52,311 nt of DNA from a bacterium (GTDB lineage: Bacteria > UBP6 > UBA1177), in NCBI GenBank assembly GCA_017645765.1, contig JAGCNV010000018.1:1-52311 (forward strand), written 5' to 3'. Position 1 is the stretch's first letter, and each line of letters starts with the position of its first letter. The notes below the pieces were generated by a model that saw only the letters and a list, made by a program, of their open reading frames with translations, ran no database searches and was not told where the DNA came from. This document shows positions 33,283 to 42,390 of this stretch, piece by piece. The position numbers and the translations under genes are program-made.

Positions 33283-36200
33283 CTACTGCAGGAGCATTGT
33301 TTTGTACTTTCCTCCGAAACAGCTTGCCGGCTGACTCAACTTGTTTTTGCACTTTTTACAGTTTCTGTTGTCATACTCATCATAATCCCCCGATTCATCG
33401 TAAAAAATTATCTCCCATTCAGAGTGTTCACACTGAACACTTGAATCAGGCGAAACCTCAAATGTCTTTCCGCTGCCGTAGGCGATTTTCAATTTTGTAT
33501 CAGATGCAAAGTTATGTGTTTCCACGGCACATGAATGATCCATCTGATAACAAGAATTTAAGACATCACAATCAAAATTATGACTGTGTTTTTCGTCTTT
33601 GAAAAATACAAAATCGCCCTTGACCGTAAAGTTGTTCTGATAATTTTTCACAGAGGAGACTGACGCAGACAGAAGAGTCTGTCCTCCGCAAACAGAAGGT
33701 ATCTCGGAATTCAAAGTCAAAGTATAGTCATTTTCGGAAACACAGGACGGCTTCTCGAAATATACATTTAGAGCTTTGTTTTTGAAACTTAGAGAAGCTT
33801 TGTTTGGCTTTTCATCGGAAGAAAGAAGGCAGTAGAGAAATGCGTTGGCTGAAGACTGCGTAAAATTTTTGATATAGTTATTGTTGTCAGCAAAAGTGAC
33901 AACAACTTTCATGTTCCTGAACTGACCGGTACTTTCCGCAGACAATACCGTAGATAAGATGTTGTTTAAAGAAGATAGCGGCATCGAATAACTTCTGCTT
34001 AAAATAAGTTTTTCCTTGTTGTCCTGAAGGACACCGTTGAGATACCTGCCGTAAAGATAAAGATCTATCTTTGAAATTTCCGCCATTTTTCCGGAATCAA
34101 GCATAATTTTAACTTTGAAAACATCTCCGGGATAGAGAAACTGCCCCTTTTGAGGCTCCAGAGAAAGATTCAAGTCAGACATATCGAAAAATCTGAATTC
34201 TGTCACATCCGTTCTTTGTGTCGAAGCGGATTTGCTTTCTACAGAAACCGTGTAATAACCGCTTCCTGAAAGCATTGAAGGCATAATATCCATGCTGTTC
34301 GAGCAATCTGCCGAAAAAGCCGAATTTCCCTGTTTTGTTATAGTACACTTGTAATCGACTCCGTTTTTCGTATCCCACCATAAATTGGATTTACCTTTAC
34401 TAGTAAAAAATTTTTTCGTTAAATTTATCTTAAGAGGCTCTACCGGAGTAAAATCCATAGGTATTGTCAAAGAATGTTCAGAACGATTGCCGACTTCATC
34501 GTAAGCTATGATCTTAAAGTTGTTGATACCGTCAACACTTCCTTCAAGATCGCAGTAAAATTCATCGCAGTTTCCGCTTAAAGCAGCATCGGCATTAGGA
34601 ACATACCGACAACTTTTTATCCAGCCGACTTCTGAAGACTGAATAAAAACACGCATATTTTCAGGAGCTGAAAAATTATCACTGTATGAAAACAGAATCT
34701 GCGGTTTTCTGGACCCTAGAAGCATATATCCTCCGCTGTTGCAGTTCGGAGCATTCACGCAAGTTTTGATAAAAAAAGAACTTTCACTATCAACACATTC
34801 CGTAAAAACAGATTTTTCCGTATCGTAAGAGATAAAAACAGGAGGACGGTTATCTATAAAAACAGAGCCAGAAGAATCGCTGAAATCTTTATTCGTGCAG
34901 TTGCCGACCTCATCGCAAACAGAGACAAAACCTTTACATTCAACAAGCAGGCTGTCTTCTGACGGCATAAGCAGATTGAAAAAATCAAGACTCTCGTATG
35001 CAGCAGCATAACCACCGGTTTTATCCTGAGAAACAGATCCGTTAAAAATGCCGCACGAAACTTTAAAAGCCCATCTGGCGACATCCTTGTCAGGATTGAC
35101 AAGCGATGCTGTAAAATAATTTTTATTCATGACACTGTTGTTGACAAGCACTCTTCCGTCCGATTCCAACATTAGAAGAGGGACTTCCGGCGGAGTCGTA
35201 TCGACCTTAAACGAACCGTAAACCGTTGAATGATTTCCGGCATGATCGACAGCCGTCAGAGTGACTTTATAAAGTCCGTCGGTCTCACTGCCTTCGAACC
35301 CTGCATCAAGAAGAGCAGCTGCAAAAATTTCAGCCGAAAGAGAACATTCACCGGCATTGCAGCTTTCTCTCTCTTCTTCAAAAACGACCGTTTCCTCTTC
35401 CTCCCACTTTGCAATAGTGAATTTTATATTTTCTATCCAGCTGTCAGAAACACTCCACGAAACATTGACATCTTCAGTTCTGACTGTTCCTTCAGGACAA
35501 TCCAGATTTAAAGAAGGTTTTTTGTTGTCGAGAAAAACTGACACATCTTTTTCAGTAATATTGTAAGCTATATCCTGCGCCGAAACAGAAAATTCAAGCT
35601 GCTTCTCCATCGGAACACTTTCATCGTCGGAATATTCTGCAAGCATGGTAAATTCAAGGCTTTCGTCTGAGAATCCGCTTCCATCGATACTCTGCGGCTC
35701 AATCCGCTTCACCCTGAAAACAAAATCGGCAGATTTACTCTTCAAAGAGACTGAATTGAGATCGACGAAACTTCCATACTGAGGAACGACCCTGAATCTA
35801 AGAAGAAAAGCCTTTGCGAAATGAGGTGTCGAACTGTTCATAGAATCATACTGCCTGAATCCGCCTTTCGTATAACTCCCCAAATCCCCTGTCACATCGG
35901 CATTTTCTTCATCTTCAGTTTCAAAAAGATCATGAAAACCGGAGATTTCTATTTTCGGTCCAGGCAAATCAACAGGCACAGGTACACTTTCGGCCGGAAA
36001 AAGAAACTGATCGGAATTTGAGGCGATATTCCCGACAATAGTACCAAGTTGCGTAAAAACCGTTTCATTGAAGGAGCTCGTAAGGAACCTCTTTATCGAA
36101 AGGGCGTAGTAGTATCTGAAAAAGTTGGGATCAAGTTCTATTTTTCTATTGTCTTCACCAAAAAAAAGCTGCTTTTCGCCGTTTTTTCCGTCAAAAACCG

Positions 36201-38157
36201 TATCTTTGTAATCTTCCTGCAAAAGCTGCAAGACATTGGAGACATCGTAAATCCCGTGTTCCGAACCGATATCGGTCTCCATAAAATATGCAAGATATTC
36301 AAGTCCGGAGAGAAGAACATAATATTTGCTCATGCTGTCCGCGGCATTAGTGTTCAAAGGCTCCTCTTTCCACTCAAAAGCGTAGCTCAAATGCTGCGAA
36401 AGGTGCTCTGATACCAGGTAATACAGCTCTTCATCGTCAATATTTCCCAAATTTCTGCGGCTTACAAAAATATAAGTTCCGACAGTCGTAAGCGGTGTAA
36501 CGACGATATCTTCATCCGTAGTTGGAATAAATACCGCCGACAAAGTGCCGCTGAAGCGCCGGGAATCGCTATTTTCCGAAACTACAGGCTCGTAAGTACC
36601 GCCTGAAACGTTCACTATGCAAACTTGCCCGAGTTTCACCTTTATTTCGTTTCCAGAGGACGAATCATCGTTTTTTTTGCTCTCAGAACTGCTTCCGCAT
36701 GAGACCGAAACACTTTCAAAATGACTCAGAGGGTTTGTCACAAAAGGCTTCACCTTAACTGAAACAGTATTTTTCGTATAAAACGGGAATGAAGCCTTAT
36801 ATTCCCTCTTGTTTACCGAAACAGTACACTCAAGAACATTTTTTCCTTCAGGAAGTTTTTCAGTATCGACAACCGCTTTATACTGATAGCTGGTGTTACT
36901 CTGATTTTCTATCGAATAACCTTCGATAAAGCAGGAAATATCTTCAACGGCATATCTTTTGTGAGTCGCTTCGACCTTTATATCAATGCTGTTCCGTGCA
37001 GGATCATCTTCCGAAGCGGTCGGATCAAGAGTTCCGTGCCTATAAAAATCGGCGAAAACCGAAGGAGCTTCGTTGTTGACGAATATAACTTTTTCAGCGC
37101 TTTCTACCCTTATACCGTTACTTGCTTCGCAACGGACAACAACTTCTTTTTCATTTTCAATGTTTTCGGTAGTGAAACTCCCTTGAAAAAAAGCTGCATC
37201 TTCATTTTTGTCAGCCAGTTTTTCTCCGTCTGCGGAACAGTTCAGCGTTACAATCATGTTTTCAGGCTCCGCTTTCGCTTCAATTGCTACCACACCGCTG
37301 AAATACTCCGGCAGAGCTCCTTTGTTTCCTTCCGGATAAACCATGATTTCTATCGAAACTCCGCTTTTTCCAGCCTCTTCGCCGCCTAAAAATTCAGCTT
37401 CGGAAGTTCTTATTTTCTCACTCCACTCCTTTAGTTCCGAAGCGGAGAATTTTTCGCTTACCTCGCTTAAAAAATCACTCATAAGTCCTTTCATAAATGC
37501 TGCATTCACTGTTGCACTACCGAATTTCACATAAGTCGAGCCGTCGATCACATTGTCGTCGGTGAGATCGTCATAAAGCAGATTCAGCAGATTTTCCGTC
37601 GAGAACTGAGTTTCCGCCTGAGTATCGTTCGCAGCCGAAACCGTTTCGGCGATTTTTGCAAAAGCCTGACTCCAAAGATAACGCTTTGTAGCGTCTGTCA
37701 GCGAACTTTGAAGCTCAGGGAAGACATCCCCGGAAATATCGAGATAATCGAACCACTCTGATTTAGAGGTAACAGATCTATATTTTTCTATAAACGAAGA
37801 GAAAAAATCTACCACTACGACGATATTTTTTTCTTCTGCCGCTTTAACACTGCTTTCGTTGCATCCGTTCCACGCCACAGGCTCATCCGACGAAACGAGA
37901 GCCACCGTTCCGCCGCACACTTTGACCTTGAGATCTCCGATATTCCGCACAGATTCAAAGCGTATTTCACCGTTTTCATCCGTTTCACCTGATAAGACCT
38001 CCGTCTCTCCGTCGAAAACTTTTACCTGCGCGTTTTTCTGAACAGTCCTTACAGCGACATCGAACTCCAGTATGCCGTTGTCAGGCCGTTTCCCGTCACA
38101 TGAAACAACAGTCGAAAGAAGAGCGAGACAAAAGAAAAAATTAAAAATCTTTTTCAT
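33283..38157 (-). CDS. Giant Ig-like repeat lipoprotein (1624 residues) coupled to the T4SS-like genes
   Basis: The signal peptide ends LLSTVVSC, with the acylated Cys near residue 20. Residues about 25-85 look like a carboxypeptidase-regulatory or Ig-type beta sandwich (VKVFDGETEVLSGETDENGE). A helical region follows (about 110-250). Several Ig/cadherin-like modules are then separated by the typical linkers FVNNEAPSVFADF, FLDNKKPSLNLD, VDTTPPEVPLL and FIDNRPPVFIS. Many Cys pairs are probably disulfides. The C-terminal about 60 residues carry C-x-H and C-x2-C pairs (VQCEHSEWE, NCKKCKNK) that could bind metal. It begins with an ATGA overlap to the beta-barrel gene. A surface-exposed fibre or adhesin is the likely role; I do not recognise a named family. 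Confidence 0.7.
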   Translation of the reverse strand: MKKIFNFFFCLALLSTVVSCDGKRPDNGILEFDVAVRTVQKNAQVKVFDGETEVLSGETDENGEIRFESVRNIGDLKVKVCGGTVALVSSDEPVAWNGCNESSVKAAEEKNIVVVVDFFSSFIEKYRSVTSKSEWFDYLDISGDVFPELQSSLTDATKRYLWSQAFAKIAETVSAANDTQAETQFSTENLLNLLYDDLTDDNVIDGSTYVKFGSATVNAAFMKGLMSDFLSEVSEKFSASELKEWSEKIRTSEAEFLGGEEAGKSGVSIEIMVYPEGNKGALPEYFSGVVAIEAKAEPENMIVTLNCSADGEKLADKNEDAAFFQGSFTTENIENEKEVVVRCEASNGIRVESAEKVIFVNNEAPSVFADFYRHGTLDPTASEDDPARNSIDIKVEATHKRYAVEDISCFIEGYSIENQSNTSYQYKAVVDTEKLPEGKNVLECTVSVNKREYKASFPFYTKNTVSVKVKPFVTNPLSHFESVSVSCGSSSESKKNDDSSSGNEIKVKLGQVCIVNVSGGTYEPVVSENSDSRRFSGTLSAVFIPTTDEDIVVTPLTTVGTYIFVSRRNLGNIDDEELYYLVSEHLSQHLSYAFEWKEEPLNTNAADSMSKYYVLLSGLEYLAYFMETDIGSEHGIYDVSNVLQLLQEDYKDTVFDGKNGEKQLFFGEDNRKIELDPNFFRYYYALSIKRFLTSSFNETVFTQLGTIVGNIASNSDQFLFPAESVPVPVDLPGPKIEISGFHDLFETEDEENADVTGDLGSYTKGGFRQYDSMNSSTPHFAKAFLLRFRVVPQYGSFVDLNSVSLKSKSADFVFRVKRIEPQSIDGSGFSDESLEFTMLAEYSDDESVPMEKQLEFSVSAQDIAYNITEKDVSVFLDNKKPSLNLDCPEGTVRTEDVNVSWSVSDSWIENIKFTIAKWEEEETVVFEEERESCNAGECSLSAEIFAAALLDAGFEGSETDGLYKVTLTAVDHAGNHSTVYGSFKVDTTPPEVPLLMLESDGRVLVNNSVMNKNYFTASLVNPDKDVARWAFKVSCGIFNGSVSQDKTGGYAAAYESLDFFNLLMPSEDSLLVECKGFVSVCDEVGNCTNKDFSDSSGSVFIDNRPPVFISYDTEKSVFTECVDSESSFFIKTCVNAPNCNSGGYMLLGSRKPQILFSYSDNFSAPENMRVFIQSSEVGWIKSCRYVPNADAALSGNCDEFYCDLEGSVDGINNFKIIAYDEVGNRSEHSLTIPMDFTPVEPLKINLTKKFFTSKGKSNLWWDTKNGVDYKCTITKQGNSAFSADCSNSMDIMPSMLSGSGYYTVSVESKSASTQRTDVTEFRFFDMSDLNLSLEPQKGQFLYPGDVFKVKIMLDSGKMAEISKIDLYLYGRYLNGVLQDNKEKLILSRSYSMPLSSLNNILSTVLSAESTGQFRNMKVVVTFADNNNYIKNFTQSSANAFLYCLLSSDEKPNKASLSFKNKALNVYFEKPSCVSENDYTLTLNSEIPSVCGGQTLLSASVSSVKNYQNNFTVKGDFVFFKDEKHSHNFDCDVLNSCYQMDHSCAVETHNFASDTKLKIAYGSGKTFEVSPDSSVQCEHSEWEIIFYDESGDYDEYDNRNCKKCKNKLSQPASCFGGKYKTMLLQ

Positions 38158-38780
38158 ACTTTCCCCCAGTTATAGTAATTTACAAAGAATGTTGCACCGA
38201 AAAAGCCGAACAGATCAAGCGAATGATCATGCGGAGACCACTTGTAGAGCACTTGCGCAGAGAGCATTATCCACTCCCAGACTCTGAACTGGAAATCGAT
38301 CCCCGCAGCGACAACACCGTTTACTTTCGCGTAATCTTCTTTCTTGTAAGTAGCGATACTTCTCCCGCCGTCATCAATAAATTCGATATTTGAAAAAGTC
38401 TCGACTTTGAAACCGCCTCCGGCAACGATGTGAGGCGAAAAAAAAGTGCCTGGAAAAACATTGTATCTTGCAAGAACAAGCGTTTGTACCCGCCAATAGT
38501 CAAAATATTCCTTTCCTTTGATCTCCTGAAACTCCGCTTTTCTCGAAGTGTCGCCGACCCGCGTAAATGAAGGCTGCAAGCCGATGTCGAAGTTGTCAGT
38601 CAGACCGAAAAAAAAGTTCAAACCCGCATTCCAGCTGGCATATACGACAGTCGTTTTACTGTCGGTTTTAAGTGAAAACGGGAAAAATCCGCCTCCTCCG
38701 ATATTGATCTGGATCTCGCCTTCTTCCGCAAAAAGCGTAAAAGAAAAAATAAATAAAATCAGAAAAACAAACTTTTTCAT
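38154..38780 (-). CDS. Outer-membrane beta-barrel-like protein
   Basis: 208 residues from the ATG at 38780, preferred over the frame start at 38798 because the true signal peptide begins MKKFVFLILFIFSFTLFA and the previous gene ends at 38782. The mature part alternates polar and hydrophobic or aromatic residues with Gly-rich turns (GEIQINIGGGGFFPFSL, ASWNAGLNFFFGLTDNFDIGLQPSF, VAAGIDFQFRVWEWIML, FFGATFFVNYYNWGKV), typical of an eight- to ten-strand OmpA/OmpW-size barrel. It lies between the VirB10-like gene and the giant lipoprotein with a 2-bp gap and an ATGA overlap. An anchor or pore partner for either is plausible. Confidence 0.72.
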   Translation of the reverse strand: MKKFVFLILFIFSFTLFAEEGEIQINIGGGGFFPFSLKTDSKTTVVYASWNAGLNFFFGLTDNFDIGLQPSFTRVGDTSRKAEFQEIKGKEYFDYWRVQTLVLARYNVFPGTFFSPHIVAGGGFKVETFSNIEFIDDGGRSIATYKKEDYAKVNGVVAAGIDFQFRVWEWIMLSAQVLYKWSPHDHSLDLFGFFGATFFVNYYNWGKV

Positions 38781-38781
38781 G

Positions 38782-39819
38782 CTATTCAAGATAAACAAAA
38801 AACGATGTCCCGGCAGGAACTCTGTATTCCTGCCTCATTTTGTTCGCATCTTCCTGCTTTGCGAGCTCCGCTGTCGCAGGATTCACCGTGTTTGCCGCTG
38901 TCATTCCAGCCGTGCTGCCTACACTCCCGGCAAGTCTCGATACGACCGCACCGGCAGTTTTGGTAATTCCCTGCTTTACTTCAGATTTTATATTTTCACC
39001 CGATATGTCGGTAACTTCCGATTCTATACCGGGGTCCTTTCCCGAAACCGCAAAACCTTTGACCGAAAATTCGTCAGCACCGATGATCAGTTTGGAAAAT
39101 GCCAACTGCGTCCGCTTGTTGACGAAACTTTTAGCAGATCCGTAGAACTTAGCCCCTTTCGGAATCTCGCCGGTTTCCTCAAGAACAGTCGCAACAACGG
39201 TGGATTGAGCCGTCGAACGTATCGAAAAATCGAGTTTCACCTTCACTTTCACATCGTGCAGAGCAAAAAGATTGTCTTTGCCGAGAATCTCTTTCTTTCC
39301 TTTTACGAAAACACCGCCGCCGGCACTTTCTCCTCCGGGAACAAACCGCCTTTTTCTTGTTGTCTGAGTGGCGCCTGAAGCTGCCGCATCGCTCATTTTT
39401 GCATAAGCCTCAAGAATCTCTCTGTCTTTTTCCTCATTTTTATTTCTTTTCTTTGTTACAGCCGCTTTCGGAGCGGCTTCGGCGCGTTTTTCTTCCGTTT
39501 CACCAGAGTGATTTTTCTTAGATTTCGGATTGTTCATAGCCGATTTAATATCTCCTGTCACCCTGCCGCGAAGCAACTCGCTGAAGTCGTTGAATTTAAC
39601 TTCTTCCGCTCTTTCCTTTTCACGTTTTCCGCCGCCGAAGACAACCGCAGTAAAAACCAGCATTACGGCAGCAAGAGTCAGGAGAACCGCAAAAAAAGTC
39701 ACTTTTCTGCGCTGCCCTTCATATTTCACTGGTCTGATTTCCTTTGAAACAGACGGCGAATCGGAACCTTGCCCTTCTTCCGCCAGCATTTCAAGAGGCG
39801 ACTTTTCCCTTTCTTTCAT
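38782..39819 (-). CDS. VirB10/TraB/TrbI-like T4SS scaffold protein
   Basis: 345 residues from the ATG at 39819 (TGATG with the previous stop codon). A cytoplasmic N-terminus is followed by one membrane helix (about 40-62) and a long charged, low-complexity linker (65-160) as in TraB/VirB10. The C-terminal beta domain has IPKGAKFYGSAKSFVNKRTQ, a strand pair with IIGADEFSVKGFAV, Gly/Ala helices (AGAVVSRLAGSVGSTAGMTA, the likely antenna region) and the closing RVPAGTSFFVYLE. These proteins span both membranes and form the outer-membrane pore cap. The order after TraE- and TraK-like genes matches F-type systems. Confidence 0.8.
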   Translation of the reverse strand: MKEREKSPLEMLAEEGQGSDSPSVSKEIRPVKYEGQRRKVTFFAVLLTLAAVMLVFTAVVFGGGKREKERAEEVKFNDFSELLRGRVTGDIKSAMNNPKSKKNHSGETEEKRAEAAPKAAVTKKRNKNEEKDREILEAYAKMSDAAASGATQTTRKRRFVPGGESAGGGVFVKGKKEILGKDNLFALHDVKVKVKLDFSIRSTAQSTVVATVLEETGEIPKGAKFYGSAKSFVNKRTQLAFSKLIIGADEFSVKGFAVSGKDPGIESEVTDISGENIKSEVKQGITKTAGAVVSRLAGSVGSTAGMTAANTVNPATAELAKQEDANKMRQEYRVPAGTSFFVYLE

Positions 39820-40766
39820 CAAAACGACACCTTCAGTTCAAGTTTTCGCTTTTTTCCGGCACTTTCGTTCACTTCGATTATGTATTCGCGCGAATAGTCC
39901 TCATCGCTTATTTTAAAGGCGATACCGCCGCTTACTATCTCGTCGAACTGCATCGAAAATTTGTCAATGTGATACTGCGCGTTGTCGATCTCTACCTTTC
40001 CCCCTTTTGTCGAATAGATCTTCACCGACTCTATATGAAACCGCTGCCGGTAACGGTTTTTTACCGAGAAATTCACCGTTATAAGGGCATCCTTTCCGAT
40101 CTTGCAGATACGGTCGCTCCTCAGGAAAACCAGATTTTCCTCTGTTCTCGCAGAATAGCTGCTGCACTGGAAAAATTCGCTGAAAGATTTCGCCATCATC
40201 CCGATCATGTTTTTATCTATCTCTTTTTTTATTTCCTTCATCCGCTTTTCGTATTTTCCTTCAAGCTCTTTTCTCAACATTTCCAGATGTTTATTGACTG
40301 CTTTGTTCGAACTCTCCCACTCAGGATATGAAAAAATTATCCTGTTGCTCGCCTCTTCAGTCGGACGTATCACGAAATTGAAGATAAAAGCCTGCCCTGA
40401 ATTTATTTTGAACTGCACATTTGAGCTTAAGCCGTACATCAGAGCCTCTTCAGGTGCCTCGCTGAACATAAGCCCCCACACTTTCATCTTCAAAGGCTCC
40501 GTTTCGACCTCGATTTTAAGAAGTCCGGCATCACCTACAGTCGGAGTTTCGGTAAGCGAAATATTTTCAGGAAACTCAAAAACAAAGACTTCACCTAAAG
40601 CGATGTTCACTGTTCTGTAAATCACAGTATCGCTGTTCTGTATCGTAATGACTGCGACTTTTTCTGTGATCGGAATAAATTTCGCCTTTTCCTCGTCACT
40701 GTCAAAATCCCTGGCAAGCACATTTAGCACAGCTAAAAAAGCTAATAAAATCAGAAGTTTTTTCAT
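39819..40766 (-). CDS. VirB9/TraK-like T4SS secretin-type protein
   Basis: 315 residues. The signal peptide covers about 1-18 (LLILLAFLAVLNVLA). An N-terminal beta domain (ITIQNSDTVIYRTVNIALGE, IVIRPTEE-like strands) is followed by a helical insert (about 155-195) and a C-terminal beta domain (ALITVNFSVKNRYRQRF, GGIAFKISDEDYSREYII). Length and layout fit TraK/VirB9, the periplasmic ring protein that binds the VirB10/TraB cap. Assignment rests on position between the VirB8- and VirB10-like genes and on fold pattern rather than a strict motif. There are 5 bp before it and a 1-base overlap after it. Confidence 0.65.
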   Translation of the reverse strand: MKKLLILLAFLAVLNVLARDFDSDEEKAKFIPITEKVAVITIQNSDTVIYRTVNIALGEVFVFEFPENISLTETPTVGDAGLLKIEVETEPLKMKVWGLMFSEAPEEALMYGLSSNVQFKINSGQAFIFNFVIRPTEEASNRIIFSYPEWESSNKAVNKHLEMLRKELEGKYEKRMKEIKKEIDKNMIGMMAKSFSEFFQCSSYSARTEENLVFLRSDRICKIGKDALITVNFSVKNRYRQRFHIESVKIYSTKGGKVEIDNAQYHIDKFSMQFDEIVSGGIAFKISDEDYSREYIIEVNESAGKKRKLELKVSF

Positions 40767-40771
40767 TAAGC

Positions 40772-41503
40772 CTACTCTTTTTCCTCTTCAATAAGATATT
40801 CTTTTTCGTTTTCAGTCAGATATGCCCTGAGTTCCCTGAAATCATCAAAACTTTTTCCTGTGTAGAAATCGACGAGAAGCCCGTCGGGAGATAGTTCAAG
40901 CGAGACAGGAACTACAAGAAGCAGTGCCGAAAACCAGACTAAAGTTTTCTTTTTTTCGTTTTCTCCGGAATAGTCTACGGCATTTCCGAAAGTCATCTCG
41001 CCCAAACCCTCGACAGTTACCGTGGAACCTACTTCCAATGCACCTTTCACGACTTTGAGCTTTGTCAGAGAAAACTTCGTTTCGAAATTTTTGTTCTTCC
41101 ACATATCGATCTTTTCATTGTGGACAGACTTGTCGAGAAGGATCTGTCTGAATTTAGGTGTCAGCATATTGTAGGCCTCTTTCAGATCTTCGTCGATATT
41201 AGGGCTCACTCCGTCGAATTTACCGATAAAATCGGAAATAAAGCGGTGCACTCTGACAAGATTTGTTGATGTTTCCAAAGTTTCGCTTCCAGCAAAAACG
41301 ATCCGCCTTCCATCTTTGTCAAAAGCTATTACCGGTGCGGGTTTCACAGATACTGACCATGCAAAAAGAAGAGCTGAAAGAGTTATAAAAAACATCATCA
41401 CGCAGAAAGCAAAAGCAAGTATGCGGAAAAATTTTCTCATTTTTTCAATATCGCGATACTTCAAGGTATCGAAAAATTTTGTTGCATCATCTTTTTTCAT
41501 CAT
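40772..41503 (-). CDS. VirB8/TraE-like T4SS inner-membrane protein
   Basis: 243 residues. It starts at ATGATG with an ATGA overlap to the VirB6-like gene. A short cytoplasmic part contains DTLKYRDIEKMRKFFRI, followed by one membrane helix (about 25-50, ILAFAFCVMMFFITLSALLFAW). A periplasmic domain has VRVHRFISDFIGKFD, MLTPKFRQILLDKS and FSLTKLKVVKGALEVGSTVTVEG. This matches the TraE/VirB8 pattern of one N-terminal anchor and an NTF2-like or TraE periplasmic domain. The C-terminal tail is acidic. Confidence 0.7.
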   Translation of the reverse strand: MMKKDDATKFFDTLKYRDIEKMRKFFRILAFAFCVMMFFITLSALLFAWSVSVKPAPVIAFDKDGRRIVFAGSETLETSTNLVRVHRFISDFIGKFDGVSPNIDEDLKEAYNMLTPKFRQILLDKSVHNEKIDMWKNKNFETKFSLTKLKVVKGALEVGSTVTVEGLGEMTFGNAVDYSGENEKKKTLVWFSALLLVVPVSLELSPDGLLVDFYTGKSFDDFRELRAYLTENEKEYLIEEEKE

Positions 41504-42390
41504 TTCATCCTGTAACGGTCAATATGAGCCAAAGTTATAGTCTTTATGTTAACAACTGCACTTCTGATCTGCTCCGAGCCAACCGCTTTTGAAGCGAAAA
41601 AAGGAATCGCTGTAATACCGAGCCACATGAACAAAAGACCTGAGAATACCGCAACAGTGTCTCTGTCCATTCTGAAACTGTAGGGGCAGGCGCATATTTC
41701 GGAAGCAAGCTTCATGATTTCGACCTGTGCCTTACCCGTGATGAAGATAAAAACGGCGTAAAACACAGGCCACAGGGCAAAAACAGCGATCGAGCGGAAA
41801 AAACCTCCGATGGAAGCGAAACCCTGATTGGGAAAAGCAGGGAAGACCAGTGCAAAACATAGTCCCACCATGTTCAAAGACATCAGAGTTCCCCATCCGT
41901 ATGAAAAAATCACCTCTTTCGACACCCAGACAAAAAGCATTAGTAAAAAAACGGCTAATTTGCAGAAATACTGGAAATAAAAAGATGTGATCAAAGCAGT
42001 CCCGGCTTCTCCCAAAAGAGGATCGGAAAACTGCGGACACATTTCCGGAATACTGCCGGAAAGCCCTGAAATCATCAGAAGGTTCGAGGAATAGAGAGAA
42101 AAGGCTTTGAAGAACTCATCGTCAAGCTCTCCGACTATCGGAAACTGATATGTGACAAGCATTATTTTTTCTATAAAATCAGGCAGATAGAGATAAAGCA
42201 GGACCGTAAGCGCCGACTTCCACGCAACTCCTGCAAAATCGGGCTTTTCGGACTTCTGTATTTTGAAGATTTCAGTCACAAAACTTATTGCGAGACCTAC
42301 CGAAATCACAATAAAAACGACGCTCCAGAGCCATCCTGCTCCAGCCGATTCAAGCAGGGTTTTAGGGTTATAGCAGATATTGAAATTCAT
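41500..42390 (-). CDS. VirB6/TrbL-like polytopic inner-membrane protein
   Basis: 296 residues with six or so hydrophobic helices (about 20-40, 50-75, 125-150, 160-185, 195-220, 240-262). A periplasmic loop between helices 2 and 3 has Cys residues. A run of small residues in the middle (GWGTLMSLNMVGLCFALVF) resembles the VirB6 core. Position between VirB4 and VirB8 genes is the VirB6 slot. The gene has ATGA overlaps on both sides. Sequence similarity to named families is not obvious to me. Confidence 0.6.
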   Translation of the reverse strand: MNFNICYNPKTLLESAGAGWLWSVVFIVISVGLAISFVTEIFKIQKSEKPDFAGVAWKSALTVLLYLYLPDFIEKIMLVTYQFPIVGELDDEFFKAFSLYSSNLLMISGLSGSIPEMCPQFSDPLLGEAGTALITSFYFQYFCKLAVFLLMLFVWVSKEVIFSYGWGTLMSLNMVGLCFALVFPAFPNQGFASIGGFFRSIAVFALWPVFYAVFIFITGKAQVEIMKLASEICACPYSFRMDRDTVAVFSGLLFMWLGITAIPFFASKAVGSEQIRSAVVNIKTITLAHIDRYRMK

